Assembly (NCBI GenBank): GCA_006226775.1
Contig: SBGD01000009.1
Location: 46,942 to 110,941 of the forward strand
Origin: Paracoccaceae bacterium
GTDB lineage: Bacteria > Pseudomonadota > Alphaproteobacteria > Rhodobacterales > Rhodobacteraceae
Length of the DNA: 64,000 nucleotides
Direction: 5' to 3'
Part shown: positions 54,383-63,912 of the stretch, piece by piece
Position numbering within the stretch: position 1 is the first letter of the stretch
Layout of the letters: the number at the start of each line of letters is the position of its first letter
The notes under the pieces: model-generated
What the model saw: only the letters and a program-made list of their open reading frames with translations
Database searches by the model: none
What the model was told of the DNA's origin: nothing
Program-made: the position numbers and the translations under genes

Positions 54383-55204
54383 CTACTGCGCGCGCTCTGC
54401 CGCATAGGCGATGGCGCGCTGGTAGTTGCCGCTGTCGTTCCAGGCCGAGAGGACCCGGAAATTCTGCGTGCCCTCGCCAAAGGGGGCGCCGGCGCGCCAG
54501 CCGTGGAGGCTCAGCATATTGGCGGCAGAGGCCAGCGCATCGGTGGCATCATAGGGATCGGCCCGGCCATCGCCATTGCCGTCGATGCCGTATTTCAGCC
54601 AGTTGCCGGCGAGAAACTGCATGTGGCCCAATTCGCCCGAGGGGCCGCCCTGCTTGTTGGCCGAGATGATGCCGCGGTCGACAAGGTTCAGCGCGGCAAT
54701 GGCATGCGGCTCGAAGCGCGGATGGCGCCGGCAGTAGGAGGCCAGCGTGACCGCGCCGCCGACGATCGGCGTCTTGCCGAGATAGCCGCCCCAGCTTGTC
54801 TCGAGCCCCCAGATCGTGGCCAGCACGCTGCCCGGCACGCCAAAGCGCCGCTCGATCGAGGCGAAGGTATTGGGATTGCGCGCGATCTTCTGCCTTGTCC
54901 GCTGGATGAAGGCATCGGCCGAACTGCCCGACCGCTTGGCCAGGAAGGTCGCGGGATCGCGCTGCAGGGTGCCGCTCTGGCTCGAGGGGTTGGACTCGAA
55001 CCGCCAGGTGATGCTGGACAGGCCCGCCGATTGCAGCGCCGCCAGCCCGCGCTGGCCGATGCCGCTGGCCTGGGCCTCGCGGGCCAGCTGGGCCTTGTAG
55101 GCTGCGAAGTTGCCTTGCGACGTGATGCATTGCGCGGCCTGAAGGGCAGGAGCGGACAGGCCGAGGACAAGTGAAAGAGCGATGGTGAAACGGCGCATTG
55201 GCAT
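54383..55204 (-). CDS. Lytic murein transglycosylase (MltB type), short form
   Basis: 273 residues. Signal peptide about 1-23 (MPMRRFTIALSLVLGLSAPALQA). Catalytic Glu in IWGLETSWGGYLG, ELGHMQFLAGNWLKYGIDGNGDGRADPYD with the EF-hand-like Ca loop. It lacks the peptidoglycan-binding domain of the other two. ATG at 55204 after AGGGA. Stands alone after a terminator; product turnover is completed by AnmK at 35 kb. Confidence 0.9.
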   Translation of the reverse strand: MPMRRFTIALSLVLGLSAPALQAAQCITSQGNFAAYKAQLAREAQASGIGQRGLAALQSAGLSSITWRFESNPSSQSGTLQRDPATFLAKRSGSSADAFIQRTRQKIARNPNTFASIERRFGVPGSVLATIWGLETSWGGYLGKTPIVGGAVTLASYCRRHPRFEPHAIAALNLVDRGIISANKQGGPSGELGHMQFLAGNWLKYGIDGNGDGRADPYDATDALASAANMLSLHGWRAGAPFGEGTQNFRVLSAWNDSGNYQRAIAYAAERAQ

Positions 55205-55331
55205 TGGACGGTCCCTGTTGCAGTTTTCAGCAGACCCACCTTAACCGGCAGGCGCGGTCCGTCCAGATCAATTCCGTGTTTTCCGTCCAGGGCGCCCGCG
55301 CCCGCGGATCCCCGCCTGTCCCCGGGGGCGG

Positions 55332-55357
55332 AAAGGGCGCCCCGCGGGACGCCCTTT
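55332..55357 (-). terminator. Hairpin terminator downstream of glnA
   Basis: AAAGGGCG (55332-55339) pairs with CGCCCTTT (55350-55357), with a CG-rich 10-base centre. It lies 42 bp after the glnA stop on the minus strand. Confidence 0.65.
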
Positions 55358-55398
55358 CGCGTGTCTTGCAGCAGTCCGGGCCCTGGCCCGGCGCGCCC

Positions 55399-56805
55399 TC
55401 AGCAGGAGTAGTACATGCCGAACTCGACCGGGTGCGGGGTCTGTTCGTAGCGTTCGATCTCTTCCATCTTCAGCTCGATATAGCCGTCGATCTGGTCCTT
55501 GGTGAAGACGTCACCGGCCAGCAGGAAGTCCATGTCCTTGAGCAACTCCTGGATCGCCTCGCGCAGCGAGCCGCAGACGGTGGGGATGCCCTCCAGCTCT
55601 TCTGCGGGCAGGTCGTAGAGGTTCTTGTCCATCGCCTCGCCCGGGTCGATCTTGTTGGTGATCCCGTCGATCCCGGCCATCAGCAGGGCGGCAAAACACA
55701 GATAGGGGTTGGCGGAGGGGTCGGGGAAGCGGGCCTCGACGCGCTTGGCCTTGGGGTTCTCGGTCCAGGGAATGCGCACGCAGCCCGACCGGTTGCGGGC
55801 CGAATAGGCGCGCAGCACCGGCGCCTCGAAGCCGGGGATCAGCCGCTTGTAGCTGTTGGTCGAGGGGTTGGTGAAGGCATTGAGCGCCTTGGCGTGCTTG
55901 AGGATGCCGCCGATGAAATAGAGCGCCTCCTGGCTGAGGTCGGCATATTTGTCGCCTGCAAAGAGCGGCTTGCCGTCCTTCCAGATCGACATGTTGCAAT
56001 GCATCCCCGAGCCGTTGTCGCCCGAGATCGGCTTGGGCATGAAGGTCGCCGACTTGCCGTAAGCCTGGGCCACGTTGTGGATGACGTACTTGAACATCTG
56101 AAGCTGGTCGGCCTGGTGGGTCAGCGAGCCGAAGATCAGCCCCAGCTCGTGCTGGCACGAGGCGACCTCGTGGTGGTGCTTGTCGACCTTCATGCCCAGC
56201 CGCTTCATGGTCGAGAGCATTTCCGAGCGGATGTCCTGGCCGTCGTCGGTCGGGTTGACCGGGAAATAGCCGCCCTTGAGCCCGGGGCGATGGCCGGTAT
56301 TGCCCATCTCGTACTCGGTGTCGGTGTTCCAGGAGGCGTCGATGGCGTCGACCTCGTAGGAGACCTTGTTGATGCTGGTCGAAAAGCGCACATCGTCGAA
56401 CAGGAAGAACTCGGCCTCGGGGCCCCAATAGGACACGTCCCCGATGCCGGAGGACTTGAGGTAGGCCTCGGCCTTCTCGGCGGTGCCGCGCGGGTCGCGG
56501 TTGTAGGGCTCGCCGGTGTCGGGCTCGACGATCGAGCAATGCACGCAGACGGTCTTCTCGGCATAGAACGGGTCGATATAGGCGCTGGAACAATCGGGCA
56601 TCAGCTTCATGTCCGAGGCTTCGATGGATTTCCAGCCGGCGATGGAGGATCCGTCGAACATCAGGCCTTCTTCCAGGAAGTCCTCGTCGACTTCGCTTTC
56701 GATCATCGTGATGTGCTGCAACCGGCCGCGCGGGTCGGTAAAGCGGATGTCGACGTAGGCCACGTCCTCATCCTTGATAAGCTTGAGCAGGTCCTTTGCG
56801 CTCAT
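55399..56805 (-). CDS. glnA: Glutamine synthetase, type I
   Basis: 468 residues. GSI motifs: [22 protein letters not shown] end [22 protein letters not shown], Lys/Mg-site [15 protein letters not shown], and the adenylylation Tyr in NLYDLPAEE. It makes glutamine from glutamate, ammonia and ATP. ATG at 56805. It follows glnB by about 150 bp that hold a REP doublet, on the same strand. Confidence 0.97.
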   Translation of the reverse strand: MSAKDLLKLIKDEDVAYVDIRFTDPRGRLQHITMIESEVDEDFLEEGLMFDGSSIAGWKSIEASDMKLMPDCSSAYIDPFYAEKTVCVHCSIVEPDTGEPYNRDPRGTAEKAEAYLKSSGIGDVSYWGPEAEFFLFDDVRFSTSINKVSYEVDAIDASWNTDTEYEMGNTGHRPGLKGGYFPVNPTDDGQDIRSEMLSTMKRLGMKVDKHHHEVASCQHELGLIFGSLTHQADQLQMFKYVIHNVAQAYGKSATFMPKPISGDNGSGMHCNMSIWKDGKPLFAGDKYADLSQEALYFIGGILKHAKALNAFTNPSTNSYKRLIPGFEAPVLRAYSARNRSGCVRIPWTENPKAKRVEARFPDPSANPYLCFAALLMAGIDGITNKIDPGEAMDKNLYDLPAEELEGIPTVCGSLREAIQELLKDMDFLLAGDVFTKDQIDGYIELKMEEIERYEQTPHPVEFGMYYSC

Positions 56806-56853
56806 TTCTGTGTTCCTCGCTTGGTTCAACTTGGTGTTCGGGTTCTTCGGGTC

Positions 56854-56929
56854 GCGTCCCGGACCTGATCCGGGACCTCGTGGTTCGGGGGGCTGACGGG
56901 AGGCCCCGGATCAAGTCCGGGGCTGCGGG
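56854..56929. repeat. REP-like palindrome doublet, locus 4
   Basis: 56854-56880 (contains TCCCGGACCTGATCCGGGAC) and its inverted partner 56899-56929 (contains CCCCGGATCAAGTCCGGGGC) lie in the glnB-glnA gap. Between co-directional genes it may act as an mRNA processing or partial termination signal, lowering or stabilising one transcript part. Confidence 0.75.
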
Positions 56930-56958
56930 CCGCATGCAACTTGGGCTGCGGCCCGCGT

Positions 56959-58122
<1,164 letters not shown>

Positions 58123-58126
<4 letters not shown>

Positions 58127-59007
58127 GCGTCGCGGCGGACCGGATCGCCTTCGGCCCCGAGATGCGCGCGCGCTTGGCCAAGCCGGGTGCGGCGCATAAG
58201 TACAGCCACGGCCATGCCCTCATCCTCTCCGGCGGCTTCGGCAGGACCGGCGCGGCGCGTCTGGCCGCGCGTGGCGCGCTCCGGATCGGCGCGGGGCTGG
58301 TGACGCTGGGGGTGCCGGGCGCGGCGCAGATGGAAGTGGCGTCGCAGATCACCGCGCTGATGCTAACGCGGGTGGAGGATGGGGACGCGCTGTCGGAGGT
58401 GCTGGAGGACGCGCGGTTCAACGCGCTCTGTCTCGGGCCGGGGCTGGGGCTGAAGCGGGCCAGGGCGCTGGTTCCGGGTGCGCTGGGTGCAGAGCACAGG
58501 CCTTGCGTGGTTCTCGATGCCGATGCGCTGAGCGCCTTTGCCGCGGCGCCGGAGGCATTATTCGGCCTGCTGCATGACCGCTGCGTGCTGACACCCCATG
58601 GCGGCGAGTTCGCCCGGCTCTTTCCCGACATCGCGAGGAGGCTCCGCGAGGAGCCGAGGAGCGGCCCGGCCTATTCCAAGGTCGATGCGACGCGCGACGC
58701 GGCAAGACGCGCAGGCTGCACCGTCCTCTTCAAGGGCCCCGACACCGTCATTGCCGACCCGCAGGGCCGCTGTTCGGTCAATGCCGCCGTCCATGAGCGC
58801 GAAGCCCCCTGGCTGGCCACCGCCGGGTCGGGCGACGTGCTGGCGGGCTTCATCACCGGGCTTCTCGCCCGCGGCTTCGCGCCAATGCAGGCAGCGGAAA
58901 CCGCCGCCTGGTTGCACGTGGAATGCGCCCGCAGCTTCGGCCCCGGCCTGATCGCCGAGGACCTGCCGGAAGAACTGCCCAGGGTGTTCCGCGCGCTGGA
59001 TCTCTAG
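58123..59007 (+). CDS. nnrD: ADP-dependent NAD(P)H-hydrate dehydratase (CARKD domain)
   Basis: 294 residues from a GTG at 58123. KYSHGHALILSGGFGRTGAARLAARGALRIGAGLVTLG, VLTPHGGEFARLFPD, LFKGPDTVIADPQG and ATAGSGDVLAGFITGLLARG (ATP/metal sites) define the family. It dehydrates S-NAD(P)HX back to NAD(P)H with ADP. It overlaps the epimerase by four bases and would match the C-terminal half of the usual fused Nnr protein. Its 3' end overlaps the convergent Hint gene by four bases. Confidence 0.93.
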
Positions 59008-59519
59008 CGCGGCACCGCCGCCTCGACGCCCGCGCTTTCCACCTCCAGCCCGTCGGCATAGAGGATATGCACCGCGTCGAAGATCAGCCGGATCAGCCGC
59101 ACCCGTTCCCGCGGGCCCCGGGTGACGAATTGCCCGTCCACCAGCCGCGATGCCGGCACCAGCGCCTGCGTCTCGCCGAAGAGCGCCTGCGCCCGCCAGT
59201 CGCGCACCAGAACCCGCTGCGAGGCGGGCAGGATCATGTCCTCGTCGGGCCGCTTGTGGCCCAGCGATCCGGCCTTGATCCGCACGGTTTCGCAAAGCGC
59301 ATCGATCACGCGCACCTCGCGCAGCACCGCCATCCCCCTGTCGCGGGTGATGATCCGGTCGCCGGGGGCGAGGAAGTCGACCGGCATTTCGCCATCGAGC
59401 GTCCAGAGCCGTGTCCCGGCCAGAAGTCCGTTGTGAAGATATATAGCGCGCGCACCCGACCGCGAGGTGTCGGAATGCGGGATCTGCCCCGATGCGCGCC
59501 CGACCGTATTCGGTTTCAT
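59004..59519 (-). CDS. Hint (hedgehog/intein)-domain protein
   Basis: 171 residues. The Hint-type pattern is GLLAGTRLWTLDGEMPVDFLAPGDRIITRDRGMAVLREVRV followed by PDEDMILPASQRVLVRDWRAQALFGETQALVPASRLVDG. This stand-alone form is common in Rhodobacteraceae; it lacks the N-extein partner and the splicing Cys is replaced by a Gly/Thr context (AGT). Self-cleavage is therefore uncertain. Starts at 59519, with tRNA-Leu upstream on the other strand. Confidence 0.85.
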   Translation of the reverse strand: MKPNTVGRASGQIPHSDTSRSGARAIYLHNGLLAGTRLWTLDGEMPVDFLAPGDRIITRDRGMAVLREVRVIDALCETVRIKAGSLGHKRPDEDMILPASQRVLVRDWRAQALFGETQALVPASRLVDGQFVTRGPRERVRLIRLIFDAVHILYADGLEVESAGVEAAVPR

Positions 59520-59674
59520 GGGCGTACCTGTATCTACTGCCTTCGTTTTGACACAGGTTAGACCAACAGCCGGTTAATGTCGTGCATTTTCTGTGCGACA
59601 GGTGGTCCGAAACCCCTCGCATCCTGTCTCAGGCTTTGCTAAAGCCCTGCGGGCGCGGGCGGGCCTGCGCATCT

Positions 59675-59759
59675 GCGGGTGTGGCGAAATTGGTAGACGC
59701 ACCAGATTTAGGTTCTGGCGCCGCAAGGCGTGGGGGTTCAAGTCCCTCCACCCGCACCA
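59675..59759 (+). tRNA. tRNA-Leu (anticodon TAG)
   Basis: 85 bases including CCA. Acceptor GCGGGTG/CACCCGC, anticodon loop TTTAGGT within CAGATTTAGGTTCTG, a long variable arm (class II) and T-arm GGGGTTCAAGTCCCT. Convergent with tmk. Confidence 0.96.
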
Positions 59760-59799
59760 ATCCAAAGGTCAGTTCTGCTGCCTGGCCAGCCCCGGCCGC

Positions 59800-60411
59800 T
59801 CAGACCGCTTCGCGCGCGATCAGGGCCAGGACGTCGCGCGCCACCACCTCGATCGGGCGCGCGCCGTCGATCACCCGGAATCGCCGGGGAAATTCCTCGG
59901 CCAGCGCCAGGAAGCCGGCGCGCATCTTTCTCTGCAATCCGGCGCCGAAATCCTCGAACCGCTCCTCGCTGCCCTGCCGCCCCCTGGCGCGCGCCAGGCC
60001 GGTCTCCGGGTCCATGTCGATCAGCAGCGTCAGGTCAGGCTCGCGCCCGATCATCAGCCGGTGCAACTCGTCCACGATGCCGCGCAGATCGCCGCGCGAG
60101 AGGCCCTGGTACATCCGGGTGCTGTCGGCGAAACGGTCGCAGATCACCACCTTGCCGGCGGCCAGCGCCGGCAGGATGGTGCGCTCCATGTGATCGCGCC
60201 GGGCGGCGGTAAAGAGCAGGATCTCGGTCTCGGCAGACCAGCGGTCGGGATCGCCCTGCAGCACCAGCGCGCGGATCTCCTCGGCCCCGGGCGAACCGCC
60301 AGGCTCGCGCGTCAGCACCACGTCGCGGCCCTGGGCGCGCAGGTGATCGGCCAGAAGCCGGGCCTGGGTGGACTTGCCCGACCCGTCAATGCCTTCGAAG
60401 GAGAGGAACAT
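59800..60411 (-). CDS. tmk: Thymidylate kinase
   Basis: 203 residues. P-loop FEGIDGSGKSTQARLL at 5-20, the DRX motif VVICDRFADSTRMYQG, and TREPGGSPGAEEIR with the LID-adjacent Arg. It phosphorylates dTMP. Start at 60411. It follows dacF on the same strand by 15 bp, an order seen in related genomes. Confidence 0.96.
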   Translation of the reverse strand: MFLSFEGIDGSGKSTQARLLADHLRAQGRDVVLTREPGGSPGAEEIRALVLQGDPDRWSAETEILLFTAARRDHMERTILPALAAGKVVICDRFADSTRMYQGLSRGDLRGIVDELHRLMIGREPDLTLLIDMDPETGLARARGRQGSEERFEDFGAGLQRKMRAGFLALAEEFPRRFRVIDGARPIEVVARDVLALIAREAV

Positions 60412-60426
60412 CCGCGCCCGACAGCC

Positions 60427-61599
60427 TCAGGAGGCCAGGTCCGGCACCGTCGCGCCCCATTGCTTGAGCAGGATCTTGGCGGCGGTGGTCACCCGGCTCA
60501 GAAACCCGCCCGAGTCGATGTCGCGGTCGGCCACCAGCGGCACCGTGGTGTCGGGCAGACCCTCGAGCGAGATGATCATCTCGCCCAGCTTGTCGCCCTT
60601 GGTGATCGGCGCGGCCACCGGCGAGGAAAACACCACCTCGGCATTGACCTTGCCACTGGCCAGCACCGGCACCAGCATCTCGATATCCTCGGAGGGCGCA
60701 AGGCCCACCTTCATCTCGGCGCCCATCCAGACATCGGCCTCGGCGACCACCTGGCCGGCATTGGCCACTTTCGACTGGGTGAAATGCCGGAAGGCCCAGT
60801 TGACGATCTGCTCGGCCTCCTCGGCGCGGACGCGTTCGCTCTCCAGTCCGGAAATGGCAAAGACCACCCGGCGGTCGCCCTGCCGCGCCGATCCCACCAG
60901 GCCGTAGCCGGCCTCCTGGGTGTGGCCGGTCTTCAGACCGTCGGCGCCGATATCGAGGTTGAGCAGCGGGTTGCGGTTGTTGACGTTCTGCGGCGCGCGG
61001 CCGTCAAAGGCATAGGTGCGCTCGGCGAACATCGGATAGAACTCGGGGAAGTCCTGGATGATGCGCCGGGCAATCAGCGCCAGGTCGCGCATCGACATGC
61101 GATGGCCGACGGCGGGCCAGCCGTTGGAATTGACGAAGGTGGAATTGGTCATCCCCAGCTGCTGGGCGCGGCGGGTCATGTAGCGGGCGAAGCCTGCCTC
61201 GGTGCCATCGGGGCTCAGCGCCTCGGCGATCACCGCGCAGGCATCGTTGCCCGACAGCACGATGATGCCGCGCAACAGATCCTCGACCCGCACCCGGTCG
61301 GTGGTGTCGAGGAACATGGTCGAGCCCTTGTAGGACATTGCGTGTTGCGACACCGGCAGCCGCTCGTTGATGTCGAGCCGCCCGTCGCGGATCGCCTCGA
61401 AGGCCATGTAGAGCGTCATCAGCTTGGACATCGACGCCGGGGGCAGGGGGGTATCGGCGTTCTTGGCCAGAAGCACCGTGCCGGTGGTCATGTCGACCAC
61501 GAAGGCCGATTGCGCGCGGGTGTCGAAGGCCGCGGCGGGAAGGGCAGCCGCCAGGGCCAGGGCAATCGCGATCAGCGGGTCTGCGAAGGGTCGGAACAT
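60427..61599 (-). CDS. dacF: D-alanyl-D-alanine carboxypeptidase (PBP5/6 type)
   Basis: 390 residues. Signal peptide, then S-x-x-K in PPASMSKLMTLYMAFEA, the SxN-type SGNDACAVIAE, and KTG in DGLKTGHTQEAGYG. A C-terminal beta-sandwich and amphipathic end (LSRVTTAAKILLKQWGATV) attach it to the membrane. It trims pentapeptides in peptidoglycan. Downstream of the SPOR gene, upstream of tmk. Confidence 0.93.
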   Translation of the reverse strand: MFRPFADPLIAIALALAAALPAAAFDTRAQSAFVVDMTTGTVLLAKNADTPLPPASMSKLMTLYMAFEAIRDGRLDINERLPVSQHAMSYKGSTMFLDTTDRVRVEDLLRGIIVLSGNDACAVIAEALSPDGTEAGFARYMTRRAQQLGMTNSTFVNSNGWPAVGHRMSMRDLALIARRIIQDFPEFYPMFAERTYAFDGRAPQNVNNRNPLLNLDIGADGLKTGHTQEAGYGLVGSARQGDRRVVFAISGLESERVRAEEAEQIVNWAFRHFTQSKVANAGQVVAEADVWMGAEMKVGLAPSEDIEMLVPVLASGKVNAEVVFSSPVAAPITKGDKLGEMIISLEGLPDTTVPLVADRDIDSGGFLSRVTTAAKILLKQWGATVPDLAS

Positions 61600-61638
61600 G
61601 TCTACCGGTCCTGCGTTTCGGGCCCCGTTGCGGGGCGG

Positions 61639-62547
61639 TTAGCTTGCGACGGCGTAGGCGTCGGTGAAGCCTGCCGACTTGATGATCTTCAGGATATCAG
61701 CCCGCTCGCTGCTGTTCGAGGCCGGACCGACCACCACGCGCCAGAAAGTCTTGCCCTTGCTCGACTGTTTCTTGACCGTCGGGATCAGCCCTTTGGAGCG
61801 CATCGCGGCGGCGGTGTCCTGGGCATTCTTCTCGACCGAGAAGATCCCCAGCTGGATATAGGGCTTGGAGAGCGCAGAGGCTTTCGGCCGGGCCGCCGGC
61901 TTCGGCGCGGTGGCGGCAGCGGCGGTACTGGTCGGTGCGACCGGCGCGGTCTCGATCGCGGCAGAGGCGGTCTCGGTCACCGGATCAAGCTCGGTCGCGG
62001 TCACCGCATCGGGGGTCTCGAGGCTGGCAGGCTGCAGCGTTTCCGGGCTTTCCGGCGTCTCGGGGGTCTGCTCGCGGCGCAGGGCGGTGACGTTGAGATT
62101 GTTGGGCTGACCGGCCACCAGCTTCAGCGCGGCGGCGGCATCCGACGAGACCTGGAGCCGCGGCCCGGGATTGGCCCGTTCCTTGCGAAACAGCGCGCCG
62201 ATCACGAACTTGCCGTTGGTGGGGTTGCGGATGATGACCCGCTCGGGCTCCTTGACGTCGGGATGCGCCACCCAGACCCCGCCGAGCGAGGGCCGCCCGT
62301 CCCAGAGCCCGGCTTCGGTGACCTGGAACACGTTGGGCGCCTCGACGTCGCGTTCGACCAGGGTGATCGAACGGCTGGCGCGGGTTGCGGTGTCTCCGGC
62401 ATCGCCCTTTTGCAGGAACGCCGGCATGGATCCGTCTTCGCAGGCCGCCAGCAGGCAGAGCGCCGTGCCCGCCGCCAAGAGCCGCGCAAGCCGCGTGCCA
62501 CGCGGGTTACATCCTTGAGAATCCAAGGTATTTCGCTGAGTGCTCAT
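61639..62547 (-). CDS. SPOR-domain lipoprotein
   Basis: 302 residues. Lipobox LLAAC (LLAAGTALCLLAACEDGSM) predicts a lipoprotein. The middle is Pro/Ala/Thr-rich (PETPESPETLQPASLETPD), and the C-terminal SPOR domain (about 230-300) reads KPYIQLGIFSVEKNAQDTAAAMRSKGLIPTVKKQ. SPOR domains bind denuded septal glycan. It precedes dacF by 39 bp, so the two may act together at the division site. Start at 62547; longer upstream frames have no support. Confidence 0.88.
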   Translation of the reverse strand: MSTQRNTLDSQGCNPRGTRLARLLAAGTALCLLAACEDGSMPAFLQKGDAGDTATRASRSITLVERDVEAPNVFQVTEAGLWDGRPSLGGVWVAHPDVKEPERVIIRNPTNGKFVIGALFRKERANPGPRLQVSSDAAAALKLVAGQPNNLNVTALRREQTPETPESPETLQPASLETPDAVTATELDPVTETASAAIETAPVAPTSTAAAATAPKPAARPKASALSKPYIQLGIFSVEKNAQDTAAAMRSKGLIPTVKKQSSKGKTFWRVVVGPASNSSERADILKIIKSAGFTDAYAVAS

Positions 62548-62751
62548 CTTCTTGCCCTTCTGCCTATCGCGCCTCTTGGGTGAGGCTATGCCGGTTTTCC
62601 GGTCATTGACTGACTGCCTGCGCATGGTTCGCGCGGGGTCAGTGTACCGCGGGCGTGTCAACAAGGAAAGTCCCGCGCGCGGCATTCGGCGGATTTCCTG
62701 CGCGTGGGTGCTTTGCAGAATCACCGCGGTGGGTTTAACGAGGCGGCACCC

Positions 62752-62841
62752 GGAGGAGTGGCAGAGTGGTCGAATGCACCGGTCTTGAAAACCGGCGTGC
62801 GTGAAAGCGTACCGTGGGTTCGAATCCCACCTCCTCCGCCA
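62752..62841 (+). tRNA. tRNA-Ser (anticodon TGA)
   Basis: 90 bases including CCA. Acceptor GGAGGAG/CTCCTCC, anticodon loop CTTGAAA in CGGTCTTGAAAACCG, a long variable arm and T-arm GGTTCGAATCC. tRNA-Ser genes are frequent integration targets; lower-GC DNA begins right after. Confidence 0.96.
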
Positions 62842-63255
62842 CAAACCATTCGCGAACCCAAGACGAGGCCCCATTGCGGGCCTTTTTTCTTTTTAGTTCA
62901 AAGGGGTTTAACGAGGCCATCCGACTTTCGGAGACTGGTCGTTTGGCCGAAATCGGTCTCCAAACGCCCCGCGTCTCTTTCCATCCGCCCTTCACCCAAA
63001 TCGAGACGCATTCAAAACTGTTCGCCTTTTCAATCACTTGCTGAAAATGGATTGCGCCGTAGTTGAGGCACGTCAGACCGCTACCAAAGCGGACAGAGAC
63101 ACCCGAAGGCGGCGTGGTAGTGCGGGCTGGTGCGTAAAGAAGCGAGCCAACCGAGAGGTGACTATTGGCGGCAGGCACTATAGATTGACCTTGCTAAGCT
63201 TGTCATAAAATAAATGTCAGGTGCATTCATTTGAGCCAAAGTGGAGAAGAAACCT
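62842..63255. other. Gene-poor, lower-GC stretch after tRNA-Ser
   Basis: 414 bp. It holds the tRNA terminator, the second GGGTTTAACGAGGC repeat and a T/A-rich leader to the gene at 63256. Open frames that cross it (both strands) run through the tRNA and have no conserved domain. No promoter could be fixed. Confidence 0.4.
62866..62895 (+). terminator. Terminator of tRNA-Ser
   Basis: AGGCCC (62866-62871) pairs with GGGCCT (62878-62883) around CATTGC, followed by a T run (TTTTTTCTTTTT). A classic Rho-independent terminator 25 bp after the tRNA. Confidence 0.85.
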
Positions 63256-63864
63256 ATGCCAAGTATCCGCTTAGGGGGTTATGAAAGCGCTCCTGATTTC
63301 TTGGCTAAGGCTCGCCGCGAATTGAAGCGTTTCAAAAATGCGGATGCACAGCAAGATCGGGCTGATCACGCGCTCAACGTCGCCGTAACGCTCCACCATT
63401 TGGGAGATTGGACGTATCGCCATGGAATGCAACTTGGTCTGGCGATGGGTGATCGCCGCAACTTCTTGGGCAATGCTAGAAATGCAAATGTCTCGGTAAA
63501 GCTTTTACACAAGATTGCCGACACGACGAAACACCATACTTTAGACAACCAGAATGTGTTGAAAATCGAAGTTGACGAGCTTGGTGACGGCCGCATCACG
63601 CATCATCAAGATTTTGTCGGCATCAATGTCCAGCCTCCGAGAACAGATCTACCGGGCGGTCGTCCATTAAACGTACGCACTGTCATCGATGACGATGAAA
63701 TCGTCGGGTATGAAACTGTTTACGAAGGTACAGTTGTTTCAAATGGCGGTGTTGGTCAATTCTTCGACCCTATCTGTGAAAACGCGATATCATTTTGGAG
63801 TGCTGTAATCCAAACTTTGGATAATGGTCAGCTACCAGACTGGATGCGGCCGGCCCAAGACTGA
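63256..63864 (+). CDS. Hypothetical protein, island-associated
   Basis: 202 residues; no family recognised. The first 60 bases of the gene region are about 48% GC, far below the rest of the window. The N-terminal half is helical (DFLAKARRELKRFKNADAQQDRADHALNVAVTLHHLGDWTYRHG), then IADTTKHHTLDNQNVLKIEV and a beta-rich end. No signal peptide. ATG at 63256 with GGAGAAG upstream; GTG at 63241 is possible. It sits between tRNA-Ser and the apparent IS end, which suggests acquired DNA. Confidence 0.65.
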   Translation: MPSIRLGGYESAPDFLAKARRELKRFKNADAQQDRADHALNVAVTLHHLGDWTYRHGMQLGLAMGDRRNFLGNARNANVSVKLLHKIADTTKHHTLDNQNVLKIEVDELGDGRITHHQDFVGINVQPPRTDLPGGRPLNVRTVIDDDEIVGYETVYEGTVVSNGGVGQFFDPICENAISFWSAVIQTLDNGQLPDWMRPAQD

Positions 63865-63912
63865 TTGTTGTCTCGGAGCCGCCAATATCGTTCGGGTCAC
63901 GGCTGACCTAAC

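Larger units (their letters stand above)
62731..62917. repeat. 14-bp direct repeats flanking tRNA-Ser
   Basis: GGGTTTAACGAGGC occurs at 62731-62744, just before tRNA-Ser, and again at 62904-62917, just after the tRNA terminator, spaced 173 bp. They could be recombination footprints at the island edge or a duplicated leader segment. Confidence 0.5.

Noticed and set aside
59004..59519. Intein
   Set aside because: Hint fold present, but no exteins and no standard splicing Cys/Asn pair, so it is a stand-alone Hint protein.
59593..62583. Open frame of about 1000 codons on the plus strand through tRNA-Leu
   Set aside because: Passes through a tRNA and opposes tmk, dacF and the SPOR gene; no conserved pattern.
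62735..63178. 147-codon frame on the minus strand across tRNA-Ser
   Set aside because: Its C-terminal part is the familiar mistranslation of a tRNA-Ser gene (EEVGFEPTVRFH). The rest shows no domain.
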